NCBI GenBank assembly: GCA_950022295.1
Contig: OX465601.1
Span: 178,253,501-178,317,500 of the forward strand
Length of the DNA: 64,000 bases
From: Bromus sterilis
Lineage: Eukaryota; Streptophyta; Magnoliopsida; Poales; Poaceae
Direction of reading: 5' to 3'
The notes under the pieces are model-generated. The model worked only from the letters and a program-made list of their open reading frames with translations, was not told where the DNA came from and did not search any database. This document shows, in pieces, positions 52,762 through 63,032 of this stretch (position 1 is its first letter; each line of letters opens with the position of its first letter). A program made the position numbers and the translations under genes.

Positions 52762-54416
52762 TGATGGCAAGAGAGTGTTAATACTCTCCAAGCCTCGTTG
52801 GTTACCCCAAGCGCAGGGTGAGATATAGTGCAGCGGCAAGTTTTCCCTTGGCAAAGATACCAAGGTTTGTCTCCCGTAGGACTCCGAAGGATAAAAGAAG
52901 GTGGTAAAGTGAACAATGGCGCCGAGGTTGCTAACTTCACCTGGACCTGCACACAGATACAAATAAATTTGCTCCCAACGAGTACAGAGGAGTTGTCAAT
53001 TCCTCCGGCCTTGCTGTTTACAAAGGATCAACGCAAGAGATAATAATAGTGGCAACTGAAAGTAAAGACTGAAAGTAAACTAAGGGTGTAAACAATGATG
53101 TGAAGATGGACCGGGGTCCCGTGATTTTCACTAGTGATGTCTCTCTCCCAAAAGACGATAAAAGTGCTAGCAAGGTAAACAAATCACAGCTGGGCAATTG
53201 ACAGAATTATGAAGGAACCACAATGCTAACTATGCTGCAAAGAAAGGAAGGGCTCAAAAGCAATGGGCAGTACGCCAAGGTAAGTAGACCGAAATCCAAC
53301 TGCATCTACTATGAATCATCCACCTTGAGATATCTATCCAGAACATCTCGCTGGTATTAAGTTGTGAATCCCACCCAAAGTGTAAACTCAAAGCAACATA
53401 CAACTGCATTAAAAGAAATTTGCGTAAAGTAAACAATCCTTGCACCCGCGGGTACAAGCACCGTTGTTTTATCCCAGGTGGCAAGAGCACATCCCCTAGT
53501 CTCATGTTTCTGTCACTCAAGCTAGACATTAAGGGGCTGAACCCACAATCAAGCATAATGCTCCCTCTTGGATTTGCAGCAAACTACTTGGCCAAAGTAA
53601 AATACTGCAACGGAGAATATGCAAGAATTTACTCAAGAACAAAATATAAAAGAGAAGAACCAAATATATTACTCATCACAATTTGAACATAGTCACATAA
53701 TCCATCAGATCCCAGCAAACTCAGCATAGCAACAGCATAAATTACAAAAGTGCCTTGATCATGTGAGGCAGCTCACGAGGCCTCGAAAGTGGAAGCACCA
53801 AGAGGGGAGAGGTACATCACATAGCTACTGGTCACGGACCCACGGTCCAAGGGGGACTACTCACGGTACATCCGGGAGGCGTGCATGGCCATGGATGGTT
53901 TCCCGGAGGGGGTTACTCCTCCCGGCAGGGAGCCGGGGCAGCTTCTCCAGGCAGCCCCGATATTGAAACGGCGGCGGCGGCGGTACAGAGGCGAGTTCAT
54001 GGAAAAGAGATCGATATTAGGGGTTTCCACCCTGAGGGCTAAATATAGGCGGAGGGGGGTGTCGAGAGGACCCACAGGGCAGCTAGGAGGCCCCCTGGCG
54101 TGGCCTAAGGTGGGGCCGCGCTAGGGACCCTTCTGGAGTCCCTGTGGTGGCCCCCTCTGTTGCATTGGTGATTCCGGAAGCTTACGGGTCGCTGATTTTT
54201 TATCTAATTTTTCCGGATTTTTTGGAGCACTTTTAATGGCCGGAAAACCTGAAATACAAAAACAGCAGAAAACAGCAACTGGCAGCTGGGTGCACTGGGT
54301 TAATAGATTAGTCCAAATATGCTCAAAAGTGTATGAAAGTTAAAGCAAAACATGGCAAAGTCACACAAAACATGCATGGAGCAAGCAGAAATTATAGATA
54401 CGTTTGGGACGTATCA
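52762..54416 (-). repeat. Element D 5' LTR (plus-strand right copy)
   Basis: 1655 bp. The minus strand starts TGATACGTCCC at 54416 and ends GCCATCA at 52762. Confidence 0.88.
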
Positions 54417-54419
54417 GTT

Positions 54420-56688
54420 TGTCACAACCCAAGTTTAGGTATGTGCTAGGATTCAAGTGCTCTTTTGCATCATGCAAAAATTTCAAAAGAAAATTAAAAA
54501 TGGGGAAAAGAAAAGCCCTAAAGAATATAATTAAATGGCCAGACAAAAACTGCTTCCAAAAATTCCTCTGGTATTTTTGAAAAGTCTTGTAAATATGCAT
54601 GATCACATATAAAGTGAAGTGGGTCCCACTGCATGCACCAAGATTTTTCAAATATTCCAAACACGGCTTGGAAATTAATTAAATACCCTATTTGATTTGA
54701 AATTGAAATTATTTGAATTTCAAAAATGTCTAAAACTTGTGAGTGGCTAGCTACATATTTTATAAGCCCACATAAAAGTTTTGAAGATTTTATAAAATTC
54801 TCTACTATTTATTTACCAGAGCAAAACAAAAAGACAAAAAAAGGAAAAGAATAAATGGGCTAGCCCCACGTACCTTCCTGGCCACCTGGCCCATCTGCCA
54901 CAGAAGTCAGCCCAGCCCACCAGGGGCAAGGCTGTCTTCTTCCCGACGCTAGGAGGCAGTGCCGTGGAGGGCATGCCGAGCACGGCGCCACCTCCTGCTT
55001 CCCTAGCCACCGAGCTGCTTCCCCTTCCCTATCTCTTCGGCACCGCACGCCTGGACGCCCCCTCTGGTTATTTGCCCTCTCTCTGGACCTCATCCCTCTC
55101 TCTCTTGCAAGATCCCGAGCGTGTCTCGTCGCCGCCGTCACGCGCCACCGCGGCCACCGTGCTCGCCTCGCCGCGCAAAGCTGTCCAGGAGCACTGCAGA
55201 CATCGGCTTCGTCGATTCCCCCTATCATTTTGAGAAAAGGAGCAAGCCCGACGACGCGAGCCTCGAGTCCTTCACCGCCGGCCACCACGACTACGGTGAC
55301 GAATCGAGCCCTCTACAGCTCCTCCCCGACGTCGCCGAGCTCACCATTGTCACCGGGGTGAGCCTCCGCTTCGATCCCCCTCCCCGTTCGTCCTCCCGTG
55401 GCCGTTTTCGCCGCGCTCGACAAGGTCAGAGACCCCAGCCGCCGCGTCGTCGACGTAGCTGTGGCCCGAGGCCACGCCTTTGACCCCTGCCTGCTCCCTT
55501 CGCTGCGCAACGCCGCGGGGTACACGCCCGTGCCTCCATCTTCCTTTCCCGTGGCCTAAATCGCGATCCCGGCGAGTCTCCGGCGTGAACAGTACCGTCG
55601 CCGGCAAGCCCAACCATTAGGGCTTAATGAACCCAGCTAATCACCCCGACACCCTATGACAGGTGGGCCCTGCCCCCTTAACATTCTAGTTAATTTAATT
55701 AACCACGGGTTTAACCCCCTGAGGCTGACAAGCGGACCCCATTGGTCAGAGGCCTTCCCACGTCAGCATGAGGTCATGCTGACGCAATAAAGCCCATGTC
55801 CAGATTAAATATATTTCAGAAAAATCCAAAAATTCAATTAAACTTTGAAAATTCATAGAATATTCATTTTAGCTCCAAATTAAACATATAATATATGAAA
55901 AATTATCAGAAAAAATGCAAGGATTAATAATATGCAATTTGTTTTCATGTTTGACCATTTTAAAATGGGTGAACAGTAGCAAACATGCATATGGCTTAAA
56001 TTGAATTTGAATTTGAAGTTTGAATTTGCAATTCAATTGCAATACACTTCAATTAACTTGAATCTTCAACACATCAGTGCTATATACATCATGTCACAAC
56101 CTTAACATGTGCTTGTGCATTCTACTTTCAATGTTTCCCCCCTCTTGTTGATGATTGTGCCGGTAACAGTGCCTCCGAGACGGTGATCACCCCTGAAGTA
56201 GAAGACCACCGTTAAGACCCATGTATCGTCAGCAAGGAAAGAAAACCCCATTGACCATGTCTATAAAATCCCAATTCCCTCTCAGTCTCGCTTATGCATG
56301 TTTAGGAGATCACCTTGTATCGATTCTACCGCATAGTTGAACCCATATCCGACGCATGACCTATCATCTTGTCACAATAGTAAGCAAACCACAATCCTAG
56401 CTGACATAGAAGTTGATTGATATCATGAGTCCCCTACAACTGTTACAGCTTATTGCATGCTTAGTGTTACAATGAGGTGGCTTTTGATGTGAGTCGAGAT
56501 GATAGTGAACATGGTGTTGATGAAAGTGAAACTGTGTTGGTGAATCCACTCTAATACAAGGTGAACGATGAGAGGCTGTGTAGGAGTACAAAGTGGGTTG
56601 TCTCGTTGAACACCGCCTTAAGCCCGAGTTCTTGTATGGTAATCCGAGATGAAGAGAACAACCACACATTGGGCTCACTGACCCCTCT
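54420..56688 (+). mobile_element. Partial LTR-like segment of another retrotransposon
   Basis: It begins TGTCACAACCCAAG, a typical gypsy LTR start, and is followed by AT-rich, GC-rich (54980-55600) and AT-rich parts as in Triticeae chromovirus LTRs. It is cut off by CACTA-2 at 56689. GC-block ORFs on both strands are compositional. Neither the end of the LTR nor an internal region is present before CACTA-2, so family assignment is tentative. Confidence 0.5.
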
Positions 56689-56724
56689 CACTACTGGAAT
56701 TCATCAGTTTGCCATGTGTCAGCG

Positions 56725-57010
56725 TGTTTGCCGTCTGTATTCCATCGGGGCGGACGGCAAAGAGATTAGTTGCCGTGTGCTACCCTAAATGCAGACGGCA
56801 AACATCTGACATATGGAAAACTGGTAGTATGCCGTCTGGTTTGCGCAGGCAGACGGCAAAGCCGCCTGTGCCGTCAGTCTACAGACGGCATAGTCTGCAG
56901 TGGGTCCGCCCAGACCGCGTTCCGAGTGGTGGTTAACGGCAGGGGCTTTGCCGTCTGTCCACAGACGGCAGAATTGCCTTTGTCGTCTGGGAACAGACGG
57001 CAAAGCCGTG
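56725..57010. repeat. Subterminal repeats of CACTA-2
   Basis: At least nine copies of GCCGTCTG or CAGACGGCA in both orientations, often facing each other (e.g. 56950-56970: TTTGCCGTCTGTCCACAGACG). Probable transposase-accessory binding sites by analogy with En/Spm. Confidence 0.88.
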
Positions 57011-57343
57011 GTACCGTTAACAGGGCACGGCCTGCCCCCACGCACCTTCCTCTCTCTCTCCCACGCCTCCATCTTTCTCCCTCGTCGCCGCCGCCGCCGC
57101 CCCACGCCCACCCTGCCCCGCACCGCCGCCGGTGTGCCCTGCCCTCCCCACGCCGCCGCCGGTGAGGACCGCCCTGCCTTTCCCACCGTCGCCGCGGCCC
57201 CTCCACCACCCGCCCCAGCCCGCCCTCTCTCGCCGGATCTCCACCGCCCGCCCTGCCCTCCCCACGCCGCCGCTGCGCCCTCCCCAGCCCCCGCACCTGC
57301 CCGCTGCCGTCGTCCCCACCGCCGTCGTCCCCCACACCGGCAG
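57011..57343 (+). promoter_or_regulatory. GC-rich 5' leader of the CACTA-2 transposase gene
   Basis: C-rich leader ending at a strong splice donor ACCGGCAG/GTGAGCC (GT at 57344). ORFs on both strands are compositional. The promoter likely lies within or just upstream, overlapping the subterminal repeats. Confidence 0.5.
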
Positions 57344-57660
57344 GTGAGCCCCCTCCCCCTCTCTTTTTTTTTCTGTTTTAGTTAATTTGTAGTTAGTTGT
57401 AGTTAGTTTTAGTTAGTTAGTTGTAGTTAGGTTAGTTAGTTTTAGTTAGAATTTTAGATTTTAGAGACTTTTTCTGTTTTAGTTAGTTGTATTTAGTTTT
57501 AGTTAGAATTGCTACTGTTTTTAATATAAGTTAGTTAGTTTTTAATTGCTACTGTTTTTAATAGATTTTAGATTAGTAAATTTTAGTATTGTATTAGTTA
57601 GTATATTGTAGTTAGTTAGTTTTATTTAGTTTTACTTATTAGTTGTAGTTAGTTTTTTTG

Positions 57661-58520
57661 TTTAAATTTTGTTAGAAGAAGGTAAAGAATTAGAAAATAA
57701 AAATAATTAGAAAAGGAGAAGGAAGAAGAAGAAGAATAAGAAGAGAAGAACAAGAGGAGAAATAGAAGAGAAAGAAAAAGAAGAAGAGGAGAAAAAATAA
57801 TTAGAAGAAGTAGTAGAAGAAGAAGAATAGGAGAAAGAAGAATAAGAAGAAGAGGAGAAGAAAGAAGAAGAAGAAGAATAGGAGAAAGAAAAAGAAGAAG
57901 AGAAGAAGAATAAGAAGTTGGGGGTTAGATTATTAGTATTAAGCCCATGTTTTATTAGTTCTAGTTAGTATAGGTTTTATGTATAGTTAGTTTTAGTTAG
58001 CAATTAGTAAGAAACAAATGAAAAGGACAGAGAAAGAAAGTTGAATAAAGAAAGAAAACAAAACAAAGAAAGAAAAGGACAAAGAAAAAAGATTACATAA
58101 AGAAAGAAAAGAAAAGGAAAAAATAAAAGAAAGAAGAAAAGGATATAAAGAGAAGTAGAAGAAAAGGGAAAAAGAAGAAGGAGGAGGAGGAGAAGAAGAA
58201 GAAGAAGAAGAAGAAGAAGAAGAATAAGGAGAAGGTGAAGAAGAAGAAGAAATAAAAAAAGAAGAGGAGAAAAATTAGGGGTAAACGTAGAATAAGAAAA
58301 GAAGAAAAGAAAAAAGATATAGGAAATAAAATAAGAAGAAGAAGGAGAAGGAGGAGGAGGAGGAGAAGAATAAGAAGAAAAGAAGGAGGAGGAGGAGGAT
58401 AAGAAGAAGAAGGTGAAGAAGAAGAAGAAGGAGAAGAAGAATAAGAAGTTGGGGTGAAGAAGGAGGAGGAGGAGAAAAAATATAAATGAAATAAATGTAA
58501 ATAATAGGAAAAACAAAAGA
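57661..58520. repeat. Long GA-rich purine tract
   Basis: About 860 bp of mostly GAA, GAAG and GGA units with few pyrimidines, mostly on one strand. It generates long artefactual minus-strand ORFs rich in Phe, Leu and Ser. Confidence 0.85.
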
Positions 58521-58872
58521 AAAAAATATAGATGTAATTACCGGTATATCGAGTCTGCTTCTTGATTGGGTTCATTTTAAAGTGCAGGTCTTTCCCTATT
58601 GTGTGGGTCCGGTGTTCGACAACCTCCGCCCCTCCACTCGACGACCTCCTTGAGTTCGAGGGTGAGCAAAACAATTCTTATCCTCTCCCCCCCTTTCCTT
58701 TGCTCAATTCTGGCCTTACAATAGCTAACTAGGTACATTTAGTATATTCATATGTAAAGTCGCGTAACCAGTATGCGTCTCCCGTTCGAAAGGGTTACAG
58801 TTATAAATATGCATTCATTTGCATATTTATAATAGTGATTCTTTCGAATTGTCCAACGTTATCCATGGACAG

Positions 58873-59084
58873 CCCGAGTGTGTGTAGATTGGGTCGGTTT
58901 TCCATGCTTTGGTCCCGATCCGACGCGGTATTTCGTCAGCGCCTCCATGTTGTTCTCCAGATACACAACCTCTCGGCTTGTTGTCGAGACGTGTATTAGG
59001 AGAACAGCGGGGAGGTGCTGCCGAAATACCGCGTCGGATCGGGACCAAAGCATGGGAAACCGACCCAATCTACACATACTCGGG
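58873..59084. repeat. 212-nt imperfect hairpin in the CACTA-2 leader
   Basis: Arms of about 98 nt pair with roughly ten mismatches. The stretch 58903-58935 pairs perfectly with 59022-59054 (33 bp). The loop is around 15-20 nt. Confidence 0.88.
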
Positions 59085-59219
59085 TGGGATTAGGACCTAT
59101 CTTTACCTATTAGTGTGTAGGTTAATTGCATATGCCGTAGCTATGTATGATAAAAGCAATAAAAAGTGGACGTAATAAAATGGTATATTTGTTGTTTAGT
59201 AGCTAGCTGTAGCAACAAG

Positions 59220-62200
59220 ATGAGCGATGATCGTGCGTGGATGTACACTGGTCGCCCTAATCAGAAAGAGATCACCAATGAATGGGCAATGAAAACCAAG
59301 GAGTTTCTGAGAGCGGCGTTTGCAAATGGGCAGGGAAAAACCTGGTGCCCCTGTGTTAGGTGCGACAATTATAAACAGGTGACAGAGGTGGATATGGGTA
59401 AACACTTGCAGAAGTGGGGTTATAAGCCTGGTTATACGGTGTGGACCTTCCATGGCGAGTCTGGCGGACGACGGAGAGAGGAGGTGGTCCGTCAGCGCAC
59501 GGATGAGTACGGAACCGGGATCGAAGACATGGTGCAGGACTTTGACGATGCGCGGGATGAGGACGATGAGATGGAGGAATCTGCGAAGGCCTTCTATGAT
59601 ATGTTGGAGTCTTCGAAACGTCCGCTGCACGCTCACACTGAGCTTTGTCAGCTCGATGCCATCGCACAGTTGATGGCTTTGAAGGCACAATTCAACTTGG
59701 GCACAGATTTTTACAATGCGATCACGACCCTAATTGGGCGGTTTCTACCAAAAGATCATGTTATGCCTGCAAACCTGTACCAATCGGATAAAATCCTCAA
59801 GGTACTTAAGATGCCCTATGAGCAGATACATGCTTGTGAAAATGGATGTGCTTTATTTAGGAAAGAGTATGCGGACGAAGACTATTGTCCCAAATGCAAG
59901 TCATCCAGGTATGTTGTGGTAGACAATGGTCAAGGTGAGAAGACGCAGACCAAAATACCCATAAATGTTCTTAGGTATCTTCCAGTGATACCAAGAATTC
60001 AACGCCTTTACATGATGGAAGAGACAGCCAGACAGATGACATGGCACAAACATGGGAAGAGAACAGAATTTGATGCAGATGGGAAGCCGATGTTGACTCA
60101 CCCATCGGATGGTTCAGCATGGAAGCACTTTGATGAAAAACATTCGGAAAAAGCTAAGGAGCGAAGGCATTGCCAAATCACCGTCGGCACAGATGGGTTC
60201 AATCCTTTCGGTCTGATGGCAGCCCCATACAGTTGTTGGCCTGTATTTGTCATGCCACTCAATCTCCCCCCCCCCTCAGAGATTATGAAAAGGAAGAACA
60301 TTTTCCTGACGTTGATAATACCAGGGCCCAAATATCCGGGGAAGAATATGGATGTGTACATGCAGCCTCTTAAGGAGGAATTGCAACAAGCTTGGGACGA
60401 AGGGTTCAAGACATACGATGCAGCTAGCAAAAAGACCTTCAAAATGCATGTTTGGTACCAGTACTCGATGCATGACTTGCCGGCGTATGCGCTTTTCGCT
60501 GGCTTCTGTGTTCATGGAAAGTTCGGGTGCCCAACATGCAAGGCTGCTCTTCAGTTTCATTGGCTGAAGGCGGGTGGCAAGTATTCCTGCTTCGACTTGC
60601 ATAGACAGTTTCTGCCTCCTAAGCATCCTTTTAGAAAAGACAAGAAGAACTTCATCAAAGGCAAAGTTGTCAAAAACCTGGCAGCACCTACGATGACGGG
60701 CGAACATGTCTTGGCACAGTTGAACTCTCTCGAGCCTGATCCAGAACGTCCCGGGTATTTTAAGGGATATAATTCGGGACACGCCTGGACTCACAAGACA
60801 TGCTTCTGGGATCTCCCCTACTTCCAAGACCTCGAACTTCCACACAATATTGACGTGATGCACACTGAAAAAAATATCGGCGAGGCCCTGTTTGGTAAAT
60901 TTTTCGGCATAGATGGGAAGTCAAAGGATAATCCTAAAGCTAGAGTCGACCAGGAGACTCTATGTGATAGACCCTCACAGAACATGCGACAGCCGAAAGG
61001 AAAGAAGAATTGGTCCAAGCCAAGGGCCTGGTTCAATCTTGAAAGGGGGCATATCAGGGAAATTCTCTTGTGGGTGCAAAACAGTTTGATGTTCCCCGAT
61101 GGGTATGCAGCGAATCTGAGGAGGGGAGCGAGTCCTGAAAAACATAAAATATTTGGGCTGAAGAGTCATGATTGGCACATATGGCTTGAGCGGGTAATGA
61201 CGGTGATGTTGCGCGGCTATATCCCCGAGGAAGAGTGGCTAGTACTGGCAGAACTGAGCTATTTCTTTCGTGTTCTTTGTGCTAAAGAACTATCCGATGG
61301 CGTGCTAGAAGACATGGAAGATATGGCGCCGGAGTTGCTCTGCAAGTTAGAGAAGATCTTTCCACCGGGTTTTTTTAATCTGATGCAGCATTTGATATTG
61401 CATCTCCCGACCGAGGCAAGGGCCCTGTGCAAAATCATTGGTGCTATTCAACGGAGAGAATGCAGAAGACGCTTCGAGAAAAATGTAAAAATAAACGTAG
61501 AATTGAAGCATCGATGGCCGAGGCTTTCATTACCGAGGAGGCGGCAAACTTCGTGACAGCACATTATGAAGCCAAAAATCGCCATTTGCATAATCCAAAG
61601 CCTCGGTACAATACTGGCGACCCCCAACGGCGTCAATCCAACCTCAGCCTATTCAAAGGGAAGCTCGGACCTGTTGGTGCTTCGAGAAATAAGATTTTGG
61701 ATATCGACGAATGGTGGACTCTTACACTGTATATCTTCACCAACCTAACAGAAGTGCGACCGTATATCGAGTAAGTGCTCGTACGTACATTGTTTCGCAA
61801 CTTCTAATAATTCTTGTTTCTTATTAATTCCCATGAATTGATACAGTCGATACGTATCCAAATTCTCGAATGGAGTGGTTATTGAAAGTGATTCCATCGC
61901 AGAGTATGAGCTTCTTGCCAATCAAGGAGACGGCAATCCTGGTTTCATCTCTTGGTTCAAACGAACGGTAACTATCATTCATATATAGGGTTTCATCAGT
62001 GTTGTCTCGGCCTATTTTTCACTAATATACCAATCCTTTCCTATTAAACTTATAGGCAAATGAGGAGCCTATGGACGCCGAATTGAGACAAGTCGCTAAT
62101 GGTTTTGACAATAAGGTCCGTGTATTTGAGAAATACGACATCAACGGGTATCGCTTTCATACCGTTGATAAAGAGCGAAAAATGGCCGATCGAAAAAGTA

Positions 62201-62904
62201 CAAATTCGGGTGTCTCTGCTGTCGGCGACAGAGGTATTGAGTATTATGGAAGAGTTGAAGCAATATACGAACTTCTATTCCATGGTGAGAATCCTCCCAA
62301 CGTCATTGTCTTCATAAGTCATTGGTTTCTCCCGTCGAGGACTAGACGGACTCATGAACATGTAGGTCTAGTTGAAATTCGACAAGACACCCATTTAAAT
62401 GTCCCCGATGTCTATATTACGGCTCAACAGGCCACCCAGGTTTTCTATCTATCCTACCCCTGCCAAACGGTTGAAAACCTGAAAGGTTGGGATGTCGTTT
62501 ATGATGTGCCACCACATATTAGACCACCTCCCCCCAATGAAGAGGATTATGTACCCCACATTGACCCAGAGACATATGAAGGAGAATTCTTCCAAGAAAC
62601 ACGCGTGATAAAAAAACGTTTCCGAAACCGCTCTACGCAACCCCAGAACATGGAAGAAGACAATGAGAGTGAACCCGATAACGATGATGAGAGTGAACCC
62701 GCTAACGACGATGTTGAAGAGCCTGAAGAAGAAGAGGTTACTGCTCCAGATGACCTGTCAATGCTTGACCGTTTACATAAAGGCCTTCCAAATGTTGGTG
62801 TTGTTGAACCTGATGAGGCCATCATTATCGACGACACGCGTGATAGCGATGATGATCCTTCAATTGATCGCGGAGAAGAGACCGATGATCCCGACTATTG
62901 TTAG
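59220..62904 (+). pseudogene. CACTA-2 TNP2-type transposase, one frameshift
   Basis: ATG 59220 (MSDDRAWMYTGRPN) starts the N-terminal transposase-associated domain, with WCPCVRCDN near residue 42 and WGYKPGYTVWTFHGE near 69. A Cys cluster (CENGC, then YCPKCKSSRY) lies near 205-230. The Transposase_21 core follows, with TDGFNPFG and later NIDVMHTEKNIGEALFGKFF near residue 545, then the DUF4218 segment. Near 61420 the frame changes, consistent with loss of about 7 nt inside DUF4218, and coding resumes in frame at 61424. Splicing is clear: exon 1 ends 61770 (GT 61771), exon 2 is 61847-61967, and exon 3 is 62056-62904 with the DUF4216 part (VFISHWFLPS) and an acidic tail. The total is about 1170 codons. 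Apart from that one lesion I see no stop, so it is recently inactivated or the lesion is a sequencing error. Confidence 0.93.
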
Positions 62905-63032
62905 TTGTATGCATCTCAACTTTAATTACATATATATATTCTCATTATTGCAGTAATTATTGTTGTATTATTAATTCTTTTTCTCATTGTACTAATTATT
63001 TTATTTTAATTCTTGGCAGGTTCGTGACAGAT
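62905..63032 (+). other. Short spacer between the two CACTA-2 genes
   Basis: Only 128 bp, AT-rich, ending TTCTTGGCAG/GTTCGTGACAGAT before ATG 63033. It looks like an intron 3' end rather than a full promoter. Confidence 0.55.

Larger units (their letters stand above)
47481..54416 (-). mobile_element. Element D: non-autonomous Athila-like element with gag remnant
   Basis: Minus-strand relative of C. Its LTRs at 47481-49123 and 52762-54416 have termini TGATGGC...TATCA on the plus strand, i.e. TGATACGTCC...GCCATCA on the minus strand. A weak tRNA-Asp-type primer-binding site is at 52734-52751, and a partial gag lies at 52592-51778. No protease, RT or integrase is present. Flanks are GTTGC (left) and GTTTG (right), not a clean target duplication. 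LTR copies differ visibly (several percent), so it is older than C or rearranged by recombination. Confidence 0.85.
57344..59219 (+). other. Leader introns of CACTA-2
   Basis: The first part (57378-57660) is built of imperfect TTAGTTGTAG-type repeats, followed by a purine tract to 58520. A small exon-like segment 58588-58661 (acceptor GTGCAG, donor at 58662) interrupts it. A 212-nt hairpin lies at 58873-59084. A final acceptor such as GCTGTAG precedes the ATG at 59220. Confidence 0.55.

Noticed and set aside
54964..55617. ORFs on both strands in the LTR-like segment
   Set aside because: Same compositional bias, overlapping frames on both strands, no conserved motifs.
56785..57385. Pro/Arg-rich ORFs around the start of CACTA-2
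   Set aside because: They span subterminal repeats and a leader ending at a splice donor, and frames on both strands are equally open.
58004..58674. Minus-strand ORFs of 170-193 codons rich in Phe, Ser and Leu
   Set aside because: They are the complement of the GA-rich purine tract and reflect composition only, with no domain or start context.
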